Positions 8,646 through 17,329 of a stretch of DNA of 64,000 nucleotides are shown in pieces. A program made the translations under genes and the position numbers. The notes under the pieces are model-generated. The model made no database searches and was not told where the DNA came from. It saw only the letters and a list, made by a program, of their open reading frames with translations. Positions within the stretch are counted from its first letter, which is position 1. Every line of letters starts with the position of its first letter. This DNA is from UBA4971 sp029551185. Lineage in GTDB: Bacteria > Bacillota > SHA-98 > UBA4971. The stretch lies in NCBI GenBank assembly GCA_035593725.1, contig DAOSZN010000001.1, positions 1 through 64,000 of the forward strand. Reading direction: 5' to 3'.

Positions 8646-8756
8646 AACAAGGTGGTTTGATAGCTGCAGACTGTAGACAGTTGCAACCGTGGGGGGTTGC
8701 GCCTGCAATTGCGGTGAAAACGTTGGCGTGCCCCCCGGTCATAACCACATTTTGTT
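8646..8756 (+). repeat. nested intercistronic hairpin after binding-protein gene
   Basis: Two nested inverted repeats lie between the binding-protein and permease genes. The outer arms are AACAA-GTGGTT (8646-8657) and AACCAC-TTGTT (8743-8756). The inner arms are ACC-GGGGGG (8686-8696) and CCCCCC-GGT (8731-8739). No U-run follows, so it more likely stabilises the upstream message or lowers downstream expression than terminates. Comparable hairpins follow the other two binding-protein genes. Confidence 0.55.
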
Positions 8757-8787
8757 GGATTGTTCCCCTTGGATAAGGAGGATGGGC

Positions 8788-9684
8788 ATGGCAAGAGGAT
8801 ACAAGTCAGACGAAGTATCATTCGCCTACCGAGGATTATTGCCGATATTCATGCTGTATATTGTTCTGCGCTGTTGGCCGATACTCCATGCGTTTTGGTT
8901 GAGCATGACCGACGCTCAACTGATAAACCCGGTGCGAAACTTTGTGGGGCTGCGGAACTATATTCACCTGCTTACTCGGGATAAGGATTTCTCAATTGCG
9001 ATGACTAATACGCTTGTCTTTGCGGCAACCTCGACCATACTTGTACTCGTTGCTGCATTTGCAATAGCGTTGGTGATGGAGCGCAAGAAGATAATCGGCA
9101 TTCCATTTCTTCAAACGGTATTTTTCTTACCAGTTGTTCTATCAGTTGTACCATGCGCTATCATATGGAAGTGGATTTATGATCCTCAGTATGGAATCCT
9201 TAATTTTGTGCTTTCTAATTTTGGAGTCCCGTCCATAGGATGGCTAGTTGACAAGAAATACTCGATGGGATCGATAATTGCTTTTGTTGTATGGAAATGG
9301 CTTGGCTATTACATGCTGATATTCTGGGTTGGGCTTAAGTCGATACCAAGACAGTACCTAGAAGCAGCAGAGGTAGACGGGGCCGGTGAATGGCGTGTGC
9401 TTTGGAATATCATAATGCCCTTGCTAAAACCAATCCTACTCTTATCTCTTGTCATGGCCACTATTAACGGATTTACGATTTTCTCAGAAGTGTACGTAAT
9501 GACAGTTGGGGGACAGGGAGCACCGGGCAATGCAGTAAAGGTGCTGACTTACGACATCTATGAGAGAGGTTTTGTGTATTACAAGATAGGACAGGCTAAT
9601 GCGGAGGCAGTCATCTTATTCCTGATTATTCTTGTTCTTACTATCATTCAGGTAAAGATGATTCAAAGGGAGGAGCTGTACTGA
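8788..9684 (+). CDS. sugar ABC transporter permease, MalF/UgpA type
   Basis: This 298-residue integral membrane protein has about six helices and the EAA loop YLEAAEVDGAGEWRVLWNIIMP, which contacts the ATPase. AAGGAGG at 8775-8781 fixes the start at ATG 8788; ATG 8782 is too close and the longer frame from 8689 has no site. It pairs with the permease at 9684 by a 1-base stop/start overlap and with the binding protein at 7330. No ATPase gene is in the operon; a shared MsmX-like ATPase elsewhere, or the one at 16217, would be needed. Confidence 0.88.
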   Translation: MARGYKSDEVSFAYRGLLPIFMLYIVLRCWPILHAFWLSMTDAQLINPVRNFVGLRNYIHLLTRDKDFSIAMTNTLVFAATSTILVLVAAFAIALVMERKKIIGIPFLQTVFFLPVVLSVVPCAIIWKWIYDPQYGILNFVLSNFGVPSIGWLVDKKYSMGSIIAFVVWKWLGYYMLIFWVGLKSIPRQYLEAAEVDGAGEWRVLWNIIMPLLKPILLLSLVMATINGFTIFSEVYVMTVGGQGAPGNAVKVLTYDIYERGFVYYKIGQANAEAVILFLIILVLTIIQVKMIQREELY

Positions 9685-10517
9685 TGGAGAGAAACTGGTT
9701 GCGCGTAACCGCTGGTGATGTCATTAGTAACATATTTCTGTATTTACTGGCTGCGATCATGCTGTTTCCGTTCATATGGCTTGTATCAACTTCCCTAAAG
9801 CTGCCTGAGCACGTACTGGCCTGGCCACCGACAATTTTCCCGCGACAACCAACTTTGTCTAACTATGCAGCTGTATTCAAAAAGGCTGATATGGGACGAT
9901 TCTTTCTGAATTCATTGCGTTTTGCGGGTGTGTCAACTATAGCAATACTTTTTACTTCGGCTTTAGCCGGCTATATATTTGCGAAATACGAGTTTCCATA
10001 TAAGGAATGGTTCTTTGTTATTACTATTGCTACTATGATGGTGCCGTTTCAGTGCTATATGATCCCGCTATACATGATGATGGTGAAGATAAAAGCGGTA
10101 GATACATATCTTGGAATGCAGTTGCCATATCTGGTTCAGGCATTCGGCACCTTTTTCATGCGGCAAAATTTCGAAACCTTGCCAACGGAGTATTTAGAAG
10201 CAGCAAGATTGGAAGGAGCATCAGAGTTTTCTATTTTCTGGAGGATAGCGCTGCCATGTATGGGATCGGCCATTGGTGGGTTAACAATTTTCGTATTTTC
10301 GGGCATCTGGGGAAACCTGCTGTGGCCTATGATCATTACGTCGTCCGAGCGGAACTTTGTTCTGGAGCAGGCTCTTACTTTCTTTCAACAGCGGTTTACA
10401 GTTAACTACGGCGAGTTTACAGCTGCTGCTACCATAGTAATTGCTCCTGTTATTTTGGTCTTTCTGCTCTTCCGCAAACAGATCATGGAGGGGATTACCT
10501 TAAGTGGTATCAAGTAA
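9684..10517 (+). CDS. sugar ABC transporter permease, MalG/UgpE type
   Basis: This 277-residue inner-membrane permease is of the CUT1 sugar family. It has six predicted helices and the EAA motif YLEAARLEGASEFSIFWRIALP near residue 180. Its ATG uses the A of the upstream TGA (TGATG), so it is translationally coupled to the MalF-type subunit. It forms the channel for the substrate delivered by the 7330 binding protein. The gene is followed by an 83-base gap and a ceramidase-family gene with its own ribosome binding site. Confidence 0.88.
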   Translation: MERNWLRVTAGDVISNIFLYLLAAIMLFPFIWLVSTSLKLPEHVLAWPPTIFPRQPTLSNYAAVFKKADMGRFFLNSLRFAGVSTIAILFTSALAGYIFAKYEFPYKEWFFVITIATMMVPFQCYMIPLYMMMVKIKAVDTYLGMQLPYLVQAFGTFFMRQNFETLPTEYLEAARLEGASEFSIFWRIALPCMGSAIGGLTIFVFSGIWGNLLWPMIITSSERNFVLEQALTFFQQRFTVNYGEFTAAATIVIAPVILVFLLFRKQIMEGITLSGIK

Positions 10518-10600
10518 GCACGTGGTGTTTTGCTTTACTGTGGGACGTAACGTGGCATTACAAGAGTATCATGTAATGAGATGGCTTGGAGGTGTTTTAG

Positions 10601-11893
10601 TTGAAAAGTAGGCTAGTAGCAGGTGTGGGGAGGCGCGTGATCACTCCTCCTATGGGTCTGCCTATGGCAGGATTTGCTGCCCGGCAGTCTGGTTGCACAG
10701 GCGTACATGATGACCTGTATGCAAAGGCACTGTTACTTGCGAATGGCCGTTCTACTGTAGTACTACTATGCTTGGACATTCTATGGATTGACCAATTACT
10801 AACCAAAGCCATCCGCAATGCCATTACTGATGAGACGGGGATTCCAGGCGATAATATCATGATTTGTACAAGTCACAACCATTCCGGCCCAGATCTTGAC
10901 GATCCTGAATGCTCCGATTGGGTTCCTACCTTTCAAGATCAGGTAGTAGGTACAGTCATAGATGCATGGCAATCCAAAACCGAAGCTTTGGTTGGAGTTG
11001 GCAGTACTAACGTACACGGTATCGGCGTTAATCGCAGGGGCAAGAACATAGTTGACACTAGTGTAGGGGTAATCAAAGTTGAAAGAGGAGATGGATATCC
11101 GGATGCTGTTGTAGTGAACTACACTTGTCACGCTGTAGTACTAGGTCCTGACAATCTCTTGATAACTGCAGATTACCCCGGTTATGCCCAGCGAGGAATA
11201 GAGACGGCTTTGCTGAAGAAGGAGACAGTGGCTCTGTTCACAAATGGTGCCGCTGGTGACATAAATACGGGTCACTCTGCTGATGCATGCGGAATTGGTG
11301 CTTTTACCCCTGGAAGAACCTATGAACGAGCTGAGGAGCTAGGTACCCGTTTAGCAGATGCAGTACTGACAGTCCTGCCCGATATCGGGACACGCGATGA
11401 TATTGAACTTGGATCGGTGCGGGTCGATTGGACAGCGGATTACAGGACAGATATGGAATCTGAAGAGGAAATCATAGCAAGAATTACGCACCTTGAAGAG
11501 TTTCTTGCAAGTAAACACGGCGAACACGATGAGGAATGGACTCAGGCCAGTATAGAATTGATGTACAAAGAAGAAATACTTGAGAATGTGAAGGAGGCAA
11601 ATGCCGCAGAGTTTTGGAGACGAACTACTGAAGTACAGGCTATTCGCATTGGTGATGCAGTTCTAGTGGCATTGCCTGGCGAGGTTTTTGTGCAACTTGG
11701 ATTAGCCATAAAGGAGGCATCGTCATTTCCCTTTACATTCATTGCAGGGTACGCAAACGATAACCTTGGATACATACCGACGGCAGAGGCATTTGCAGAA
11801 GGTGGTTACGAAGTAGCCACTGCAAGGTTTGCCAAAGAGACAGGCGCCAAGCTGGTACACGCAGCTGGACAGTGCTTGCAAAGTTTAGCCTAG
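10601..11893 (+). CDS. neutral/alkaline ceramidase-family hydrolase, cytosolic (paralog 1 of 2)
   Basis: The 430-residue protein matches the N-terminal domain of neutral/alkaline non-lysosomal ceramidases (PF04734), zinc amidases that cleave N-acyl bonds. Conserved family motifs are CTSHNHSGP (His92, His94), NYTCHAVVLG (His177), FTNGAAGDINTG (about 213-224), LPGEVF, and GYANDNLGYIPT followed by GGYEV. Zinc ligands thus appear intact. Unlike true ceramidases it has no signal peptide and no C-terminal domain. It starts at TTG 10601 after GGAGGTG. Sitting in an amino-sugar island, it is more likely to act on an N-acyl amino sugar or similar amide than on ceramide; that is inference. A paralog is at 12823. 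Confidence 0.78.
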   Translation: MKSRLVAGVGRRVITPPMGLPMAGFAARQSGCTGVHDDLYAKALLLANGRSTVVLLCLDILWIDQLLTKAIRNAITDETGIPGDNIMICTSHNHSGPDLDDPECSDWVPTFQDQVVGTVIDAWQSKTEALVGVGSTNVHGIGVNRRGKNIVDTSVGVIKVERGDGYPDAVVVNYTCHAVVLGPDNLLITADYPGYAQRGIETALLKKETVALFTNGAAGDINTGHSADACGIGAFTPGRTYERAEELGTRLADAVLTVLPDIGTRDDIELGSVRVDWTADYRTDMESEEEIIARITHLEEFLASKHGEHDEEWTQASIELMYKEEILENVKEANAAEFWRRTTEVQAIRIGDAVLVALPGEVFVQLGLAIKEASSFPFTFIAGYANDNLGYIPTAEAFAEGGYEVATARFAKETGAKLVHAAGQCLQSLA

Positions 11894-11980
11894 TATAAGG
11901 TGTATCTACATCATACATATCTCAATGTCGCTGGATATTAATAGAGAGCTCAACGCCAATGCTTAGGAAGGACTGATGAT

Positions 11981-12739
11981 ATGTCGAAAACAAGTCAAGC
12001 TTATAGGGATACTATTATTTCACTTATTACCGCTATCGAAGAGAATGAAAGGGAATCCATAGACAAGGCAGCCGGTATACTTGCAAAGGCTGTGGCAGAT
12101 GACCGACTGATTAACATCATTGGTACAGGTGGCCACTCGAATATGGCAGCGGAAGAAGTGTTTTACCGCGCCGGAGGTCTGGCGCCGGTGAATCCTTTGC
12201 TTGATGCGGGTACTAATTTAATTCACGGCGGCTTGCGTTCTACGTTTATTGAGCGCACCCCAGGGTACGCTAAACCGGTGTTGGATTCCTATAATATTAC
12301 TTCCGGAGACGTGCTCATAATTGCAAACGCCTACGGTATTAATTCCATGACTATAGATTCTGCCTTAGAGTGTAAGAAGCGAGGCGTAACGTCAATCGGG
12401 ATAACTTCAAAAGGTTTTGCCCGTATTGTCCCTAAGGACAGCCCTTTACGTCATCCCAGTGGGAAGAGCTTATATGAGATAGTGGATGTCTTCATTGATT
12501 GTCATCTTCCTATAGGCGATGCTGTCGTGGATGTAGAGGGAGTTCAGCAGAAGATGGGACCTACATCTACCTTTGTTAATTCCTTTGCCGCTAATCTTCT
12601 TATGATAAGAACAGCTGAGAAACTTGTTGAAATGGGGATACAGCCTCCGGTCTTTGTTAGTGGTAATCTGCCGGAAGGCGACAAGCTTAATGAGAAGATT
12701 GAACAGAAGTACCTTCTCAGAGTGAAACATTATAGGTAA
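11981..12739 (+). CDS. SIS-domain phosphosugar-binding protein, UPF0309-like (paralog 2 of 3)
   Basis: This 252-residue SIS protein is closely similar to those at 3412 and 20285. It has GTGGHSNMAAEEVFYRAGGL, a NAYGINS loop, DSPLRHPSGKSLYE, GDAVVD and PPVFVSGNLPEGD. It probably isomerises or senses a phosphorylated amino sugar. The SGKSLYE segment is nearer to typical UPF0309 proteins than in the other copies. It lies between the two ceramidase-family genes, which suggests a functional link. The ATG follows GGAAGG. Confidence 0.75.
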   Translation: MSKTSQAYRDTIISLITAIEENERESIDKAAGILAKAVADDRLINIIGTGGHSNMAAEEVFYRAGGLAPVNPLLDAGTNLIHGGLRSTFIERTPGYAKPVLDSYNITSGDVLIIANAYGINSMTIDSALECKKRGVTSIGITSKGFARIVPKDSPLRHPSGKSLYEIVDVFIDCHLPIGDAVVDVEGVQQKMGPTSTFVNSFAANLLMIRTAEKLVEMGIQPPVFVSGNLPEGDKLNEKIEQKYLLRVKHYR

Positions 12740-12822
12740 GTGTTTCACTCTGAAAACCTCTTTTGTACACAAAAATACATTGCTTGAGAGTATGGCAATT
12801 TAAGAAGCAGGAGGAGTTTGTA

Positions 12823-14145
12823 TTGGCAGGAGGGAAGCTGCGAGCCGGGGTTGGTATGCGAATCATAAATCCACCACTGGACTCTCCTATGGCAGGCTTT
12901 TGTGCTCGTGAGGGTGGGGCAATCGGTGTGCATGATGACTTGACGGCAAAGGCCTTAGTGCTTGAGGACGAGGGACGAGTTGTTGTTATCGTGTGCTTAG
13001 ATATCATCTATATTACCCTTCAGCGTACACAACGTATACGTCGTGCAATAAACAAAGCTACAGGCATCCCTGTAGAGAACATAATGATTTCAACATCACA
13101 TAACCATTCCGGTCCGGACCTGGATGCTCCTGAATGCGAAGAATGGTCATCTCTCTTTGAAGCCAAAGTGGTAGATGCTGTATGTGATGCCTGGTCTTGT
13201 CGAGAAGATGTATCTATTGGGGTAGGTGTCGGCAATGTTACAGGCATAGGTGTGAACCGTCGGGGTAAGGACAGCATAGACAATTCAGTCGGCGTACTTA
13301 GAGTGCAAAAACCAAATGGACGGCCTTTGGCAATCTTAATAAACTATACATGCCATGCAGTTGTGCTTGGACCTGATAATCGTCTGATTAGTGCTGATTA
13401 TCCAGGATATGCACAACGTTATGTCAAGGCTATGTTAGGGTGCGAAGATGCAGTAGTCATGTTCACGAACGGTGCTGCAGGTGATATAAATACAGGCCAT
13501 TCCGCAGACGTGAGCGCCCTTGGAGGCTTCATTCCAGGTAGAACATTTGAGCGTGCAGATGAGTTAGGCAAACGACTTGCCGATGCTGTCATCGAAACAC
13601 TCGGGACAATACAGGAATCCCGGGAAGCAGTGGTTGACGCGGCAACTTGTCCTTGGGAAGCCCGATATAGAAGAGACTTGCCTTCTCCCGAGGAGACGAT
13701 GGAACGCATTAAGCAGCTTGAAAAACAATTGGATGAGTTAAAGGGGAGCACCGGCAAGGATATGGATAGTGTCCGGTTAGATCTCATATATCAAGACATC
13801 ATTATGAGAAACCTTAAAGAGATTGGCAATGCTCCTTCAGGTAATAGACTTACAGAGATTCAGGGGATTCGCGTAGGAGATGCAGTCTTCGTATCCCTAC
13901 CCGGCGAGGCTTTTGTAGACATCGGACTTGCTATTAAGGCTAAGTCACCATTCCCTTATACTTTTGCTGTGGGATATGCCAATGATTATATCGGCTATGT
14001 TCCAACGAAGGAAGCTTTTTTAGAAGGAGGATATGAAGTTTCTTCAAGCAAATTCCCGCCTGAGATAGGCGAAGAACTTGTGGAAGCTGCTGTTTCTTGC
14101 GTGAAGAAACTTTATGATAGAAATCCGGAGGAGGTTCTGTCATGA
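12823..14145 (+). CDS. neutral/alkaline ceramidase-family hydrolase, cytosolic (paralog 2 of 2)
   Basis: The 440-residue protein is a close paralog of the 10601 product, with the same PF04734 motifs: STSHNHSGPDLD, NYTCHAVVLGPDN, MFTNGAAGDINTG, LPGEAF and GYVPTKEAF-GGYEV. AGGAGG at 12809-12814 selects TTG 12823 over the open frame that begins at ATG 12763. There is no signal peptide or membrane segment, so it acts inside the cell. The two copies differ most in the charged middle region (about residues 270-340), which may set substrate range. It ends in an ATGA overlap with the TIM-barrel gene at 14142, so the two are translated together. Confidence 0.78.
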   Translation: MAGGKLRAGVGMRIINPPLDSPMAGFCAREGGAIGVHDDLTAKALVLEDEGRVVVIVCLDIIYITLQRTQRIRRAINKATGIPVENIMISTSHNHSGPDLDAPECEEWSSLFEAKVVDAVCDAWSCREDVSIGVGVGNVTGIGVNRRGKDSIDNSVGVLRVQKPNGRPLAILINYTCHAVVLGPDNRLISADYPGYAQRYVKAMLGCEDAVVMFTNGAAGDINTGHSADVSALGGFIPGRTFERADELGKRLADAVIETLGTIQESREAVVDAATCPWEARYRRDLPSPEETMERIKQLEKQLDELKGSTGKDMDSVRLDLIYQDIIMRNLKEIGNAPSGNRLTEIQGIRVGDAVFVSLPGEAFVDIGLAIKAKSPFPYTFAVGYANDYIGYVPTKEAFLEGGYEVSSSKFPPEIGEELVEAAVSCVKKLYDRNPEEVLS

Positions 14146-14918
14146 GGCCTCAGCTTGCAGTATCCACCAGGTTTTGTGGAGATCAATATGCTATCGGAGT
14201 GGAAGAGGCATCTTTGCAGGGATTTTCCGGACTTGACTGGAACCTTGATCCTATGAGGATCGCTGTGGCATCGAACGCACGGAAGAAGTTTTATGAGTGT
14301 ACTCTCTCTTCCGGCTTACCATCCAGATTTCATGCGCCGTGTCACGACACGGAGTTAGGGCATGCGAATCCTCTGATATCTTCTACAGCCGTTCAGTATC
14401 TTAAAATGTATATTTACCTTATCAAGGATTTCCCGGGAACCACTCTCACCGTTCATATCGGTTCCCGCAGCATTCCCATGGAGGAGTTATCTTGGGACAA
14501 TGCTGTCAAAGGCCTTTCGGAAGTGGTCAGGTTCGGTAATGACCATGGGGTACCTGTATGTCTTGAAAATCTGAAGCACGGATGGACGAATAACCCGGAG
14601 ACATTTGCCGAGCTTGTCGATGAATCAGGCGCAATGGTTACGTTCGATATTGGTCATGCAAGAGCCAGCCCTTATGTATTAGAGGGAGACTATACCTTGG
14701 AAGAGTTCTTGAAGCCGGTTGGAGACAAGGTTAGAAACCTCCATGTATACGAGATAGAGAGTAAACAAGGCAGGCATATTGAGCCGACTAATCTGGATTC
14801 CATAGGCTCTGTTTTGGATTGGGCTCTGTCAATGGGTATAACCTGGTGGGTATTAGAGCTTTCGGATATGGATTCTATGGTCAGATGTAAGAACTTGATT
14901 GAAGCGCATTATGATTAG
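14142..14918 (+). CDS. sugar phosphate isomerase/epimerase-like TIM barrel
   Basis: This 258-residue protein is of the xylose isomerase-like TIM-barrel family (PF01261), metal enzymes that isomerise or epimerise sugars. Candidate metal-binding segments are CLENLKHG, TFDIGHA, LHVYEIE and WWVLELSD, in the expected order along the barrel. It overlaps the ceramidase-family gene by 4 bases (ATGA) and ends the second transcription block before the AfuA-type transporter. The exact substrate cannot be read from the sequence; context points to a sugar released by the preceding hydrolase. Confidence 0.7.
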   Translation: MRPQLAVSTRFCGDQYAIGVEEASLQGFSGLDWNLDPMRIAVASNARKKFYECTLSSGLPSRFHAPCHDTELGHANPLISSTAVQYLKMYIYLIKDFPGTTLTVHIGSRSIPMEELSWDNAVKGLSEVVRFGNDHGVPVCLENLKHGWTNNPETFAELVDESGAMVTFDIGHARASPYVLEGDYTLEEFLKPVGDKVRNLHVYEIESKQGRHIEPTNLDSIGSVLDWALSMGITWWVLELSDMDSMVRCKNLIEAHYD

Positions 14919-15101
14919 GTTTTTCTTAGTGCAAAACGGTGAAAAGGGGGTGCTCAAGAGCAAAAAGGCATACTGTGTCCGGCAAGTAAATGTCATTTGA
15001 CTCAACCAGCAGGATAGGTCGGTGTTGTTTCTAATTAGTAAGAGAGCAGTCAAGATGGAGCTATTATGCAAAACCCCTACAATCATAAGGAGGAGATTTG
15101 T

Positions 15102-16097
15102 GTGATGACAAAGCGAAGAATGCTACTCGTAGGCCTATTGACAGTTATGATGTTAGGTACAATAATGTCCCCAGCCTTATTAGCATCATCAAACAAACTG
15201 GTTGTTTACACGCCTGCAGGCGCCAGGACTGTAGATATAATCATGGGCATGTGGGCTGAGAAGTATCCGGATATCAAGGTTGAGGTTGTTTCTGCAGGCA
15301 CCGGAGAGATAATGACTCGAATAAAAACAGAGAAGGCCAGGCCCCAGGGGGACGTGCTTCTTACCGGCGGCACTGAGACTGTAAACAGCATTATTGACCT
15401 GCTTCAGCCTTATAAATGCGCTAACGACAGTGCTTTTGGGAAAGAGTTCAAACATCCTGAGTATTACTATTATGGCTTTTCCATGCCTTTACAGGTATTC
15501 ATTGTCAATACGGAACTCCTTTCGGAGGAGGAAATTCCTCAAACATGGCTGGACTTAGCAGATCCTAAATGGAGAGGCAAACTAGTCATGGCTAATCCTG
15601 CAGTATCGGCTTCAGCTTATGCGCAGCTTTCAATGATGTTGCAGATGTACGGATGGGATTTTGTTGCGAAGGTAGTAAACAATGCTACCATTACACCGTC
15701 TTCAAAGATTCCCTATTTCAATGTGGCCACCGGTGAGCATCTCGTTGGGATTACAGGAGAAAGTAACGTATATAACATGTTAAGACAGGGTTATCCCGTT
15801 AAGGCTGTCTATCCAAAAGACGGAACAGGTCTTCGATATGATACAGTTTCCATAATCAAGAATGGTCCCAATCCTGAAAATGCCAAGAAATTCATAGATT
15901 TTGTCACAAGCAAGGAAGTCTACACCGCTGTAGCTCTTAATGACGAACGCAGAATGTGCAGAATTGACGTTCCGGTAGGCGAAGGTTTGATACCTACGGA
16001 TCAGATAACCTTTATGGATTACGATGAGGTTGCTGCCGGTAGAAATCGTGATGAAGTGCTGGAAAAATTCGATGAAATCTTTTCTGCAAAAATGTAA
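15102..16097 (+). CDS. ABC transporter substrate-binding protein, AfuA/FbpA type
   Basis: This 331-residue periplasmic-binding protein of COG1840 has a signal peptide (about residues 1-27, ending LLASS). AAGGAGG at 15087-15093 fits GTG 15102 (or ATG 15105). The family includes ferric-iron binders and AfuA-type hexose-phosphate binders. The segments VYTPAGARTVDIIMGMW, LTGGTETVNSI and VYPKDGTGLRYDT are typical. I do not see the paired Tyr motif that ferric binders use near the C-terminus. Given the amino-sugar setting, a sugar phosphate or organic phosphate ligand is at least as likely as iron. The ATPase and permease follow. Confidence 0.75.
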   Translation: MMTKRRMLLVGLLTVMMLGTIMSPALLASSNKLVVYTPAGARTVDIIMGMWAEKYPDIKVEVVSAGTGEIMTRIKTEKARPQGDVLLTGGTETVNSIIDLLQPYKCANDSAFGKEFKHPEYYYYGFSMPLQVFIVNTELLSEEEIPQTWLDLADPKWRGKLVMANPAVSASAYAQLSMMLQMYGWDFVAKVVNNATITPSSKIPYFNVATGEHLVGITGESNVYNMLRQGYPVKAVYPKDGTGLRYDTVSIIKNGPNPENAKKFIDFVTSKEVYTAVALNDERRMCRIDVPVGEGLIPTDQITFMDYDEVAAGRNRDEVLEKFDEIFSAKM

Positions 16098-16119
16098 GTA
16101 ATATATGGCGCAATAGAAA

Positions 16120-16174
16120 GTAGGTGGGTGGAAGGTGTAAATAGGATAACCTGTGTGGCCTTCCACCCACCTAC
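16120..16174 (+). repeat. perfect 16-bp inverted repeat between binding-protein and ATPase genes
   Basis: GTAGGTGGGTGGAAGG (16120-16135) and CCTTCCACCCACCTAC (16159-16174) pair perfectly over 16 bp with a 23-base loop. No T-run follows. It lies 22 bases after the binding-protein stop and 42 before the ATPase start, so it probably protects the upstream transcript end or attenuates the rest of the operon. Confidence 0.7.
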
Positions 16175-16216
16175 AGCACGTTACAGCAAGTATATGTTGT
16201 TAGGAGGGAACACAAA

Positions 16217-17329
16217 ATGGTGCAGCTGAGAGTCAAGGACTTAGTGAAAGAGTTCCCCGGTGGAGTGCGGGCGGTTGATAATATAAACTTCGTTATTCCT
16301 CCCGGGAGCCTCTTTACTCTTCTCGGACCTAGCGGGTGCGGTAAGACTACTACATTGCGACTAATAGCCGGCCTTGAAACCCCCACTTCCGGACAAGTAT
16401 TCTTTGATGAAGAAGATTACACCAGTTACCCACCGTTTAGGCGAGAGATAGGAATGGTATTCCAAAGCTATGCTCTTTTCCCTCACATGACTGTTTATGA
16501 GAATGTTGCGTATGGCTTGAGGATACGTAACGCAAGCAATGCTGAAATAGAAAAGCGTGTAAATAGTGCACTCGAACTTGTCGGTCTGCCCGGCGTCTCA
16601 GATCGTAAGCCGTCTCAATTGAGTGGCGGACAGCAACAGAGAATAGCACTTGCCAGAGCGATAGTATATGATCCCAAGGTGCTCCTCCTAGATGAGCCCC
16701 TTAGCAATCTTGATGCAAAACTGAGGATTTACATGAGGCAAGAGATCAAGAATATCCAAGAGACAGCAGGTATTACCACAGCATATGTAACTCATGATCA
16801 GGAGGAGGCTCTTAGTATCTCAGATTACATCGCAGTAATGGATTCAGGCACAATAGCCCAATTTGACAAGCCATACAATGTATATGAGCGTCCTTCTTCT
16901 GTTTTTGTCGCAGCGTTTATAGGACAGGCAAATTTTCTTGAAGTTGAGGTTTGTTCTCTCTCATCTACCGGTGCCCATGTAGCGGCCAAGGACGGTTCTA
17001 TAGTAGAAGTCGGTAGAATTGCAGGAGAAAAATCTAAGTTTCGTATCGGTGAAAAGGCTTTGCTTTTCTTTAGACCTGAGAGGGTTTCTCTCAGTAAAGA
17101 ACCGATGGATAAAACGACCTTGCCATGCGAAGTAACAGGAATTCTCTTTCTGGGTGAGACAACGAAGTACTCCTTGAAACTTTCCCATGATGAAGAAGTG
17201 ATGGTTTCTGTGAGCAAACGTCTTGAGGATGTAGGGAAGGGAGAAAAAGTCAACCTCCTTATTACGCCCAGTGATGCTACGATCTTTCCATTTGACCAGA
17301 AGGCTGCTATTGAGGAGGTGACTAAGTAG
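16217..17329 (+). CDS. ABC transporter ATP-binding protein, FbpC/PotA type
   Basis: This 370-residue nucleotide-binding subunit energises the transporter of 15102-19023. Walker A GPSGCGKTTT is at about residue 36, the signature LSGGQQQRIALARA at about 135, Walker B VLLLDEPLSNLD at about 156, and the switch His in VTHDQEEA. The C-terminal 130 residues form the TOBE/OB regulatory domain. The start is ATG 16217 after TAGGAGGG. The stop overlaps the GTG start of the permease. It could also serve the ATPase-less sugar transporter at 7330-10517, but nothing in the sequence proves this. Confidence 0.9.
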   Translation: MVQLRVKDLVKEFPGGVRAVDNINFVIPPGSLFTLLGPSGCGKTTTLRLIAGLETPTSGQVFFDEEDYTSYPPFRREIGMVFQSYALFPHMTVYENVAYGLRIRNASNAEIEKRVNSALELVGLPGVSDRKPSQLSGGQQQRIALARAIVYDPKVLLLDEPLSNLDAKLRIYMRQEIKNIQETAGITTAYVTHDQEEALSISDYIAVMDSGTIAQFDKPYNVYERPSSVFVAAFIGQANFLEVEVCSLSSTGAHVAAKDGSIVEVGRIAGEKSKFRIGEKALLFFRPERVSLSKEPMDKTTLPCEVTGILFLGETTKYSLKLSHDEEVMVSVSKRLEDVGKGEKVNLLITPSDATIFPFDQKAAIEEVTK

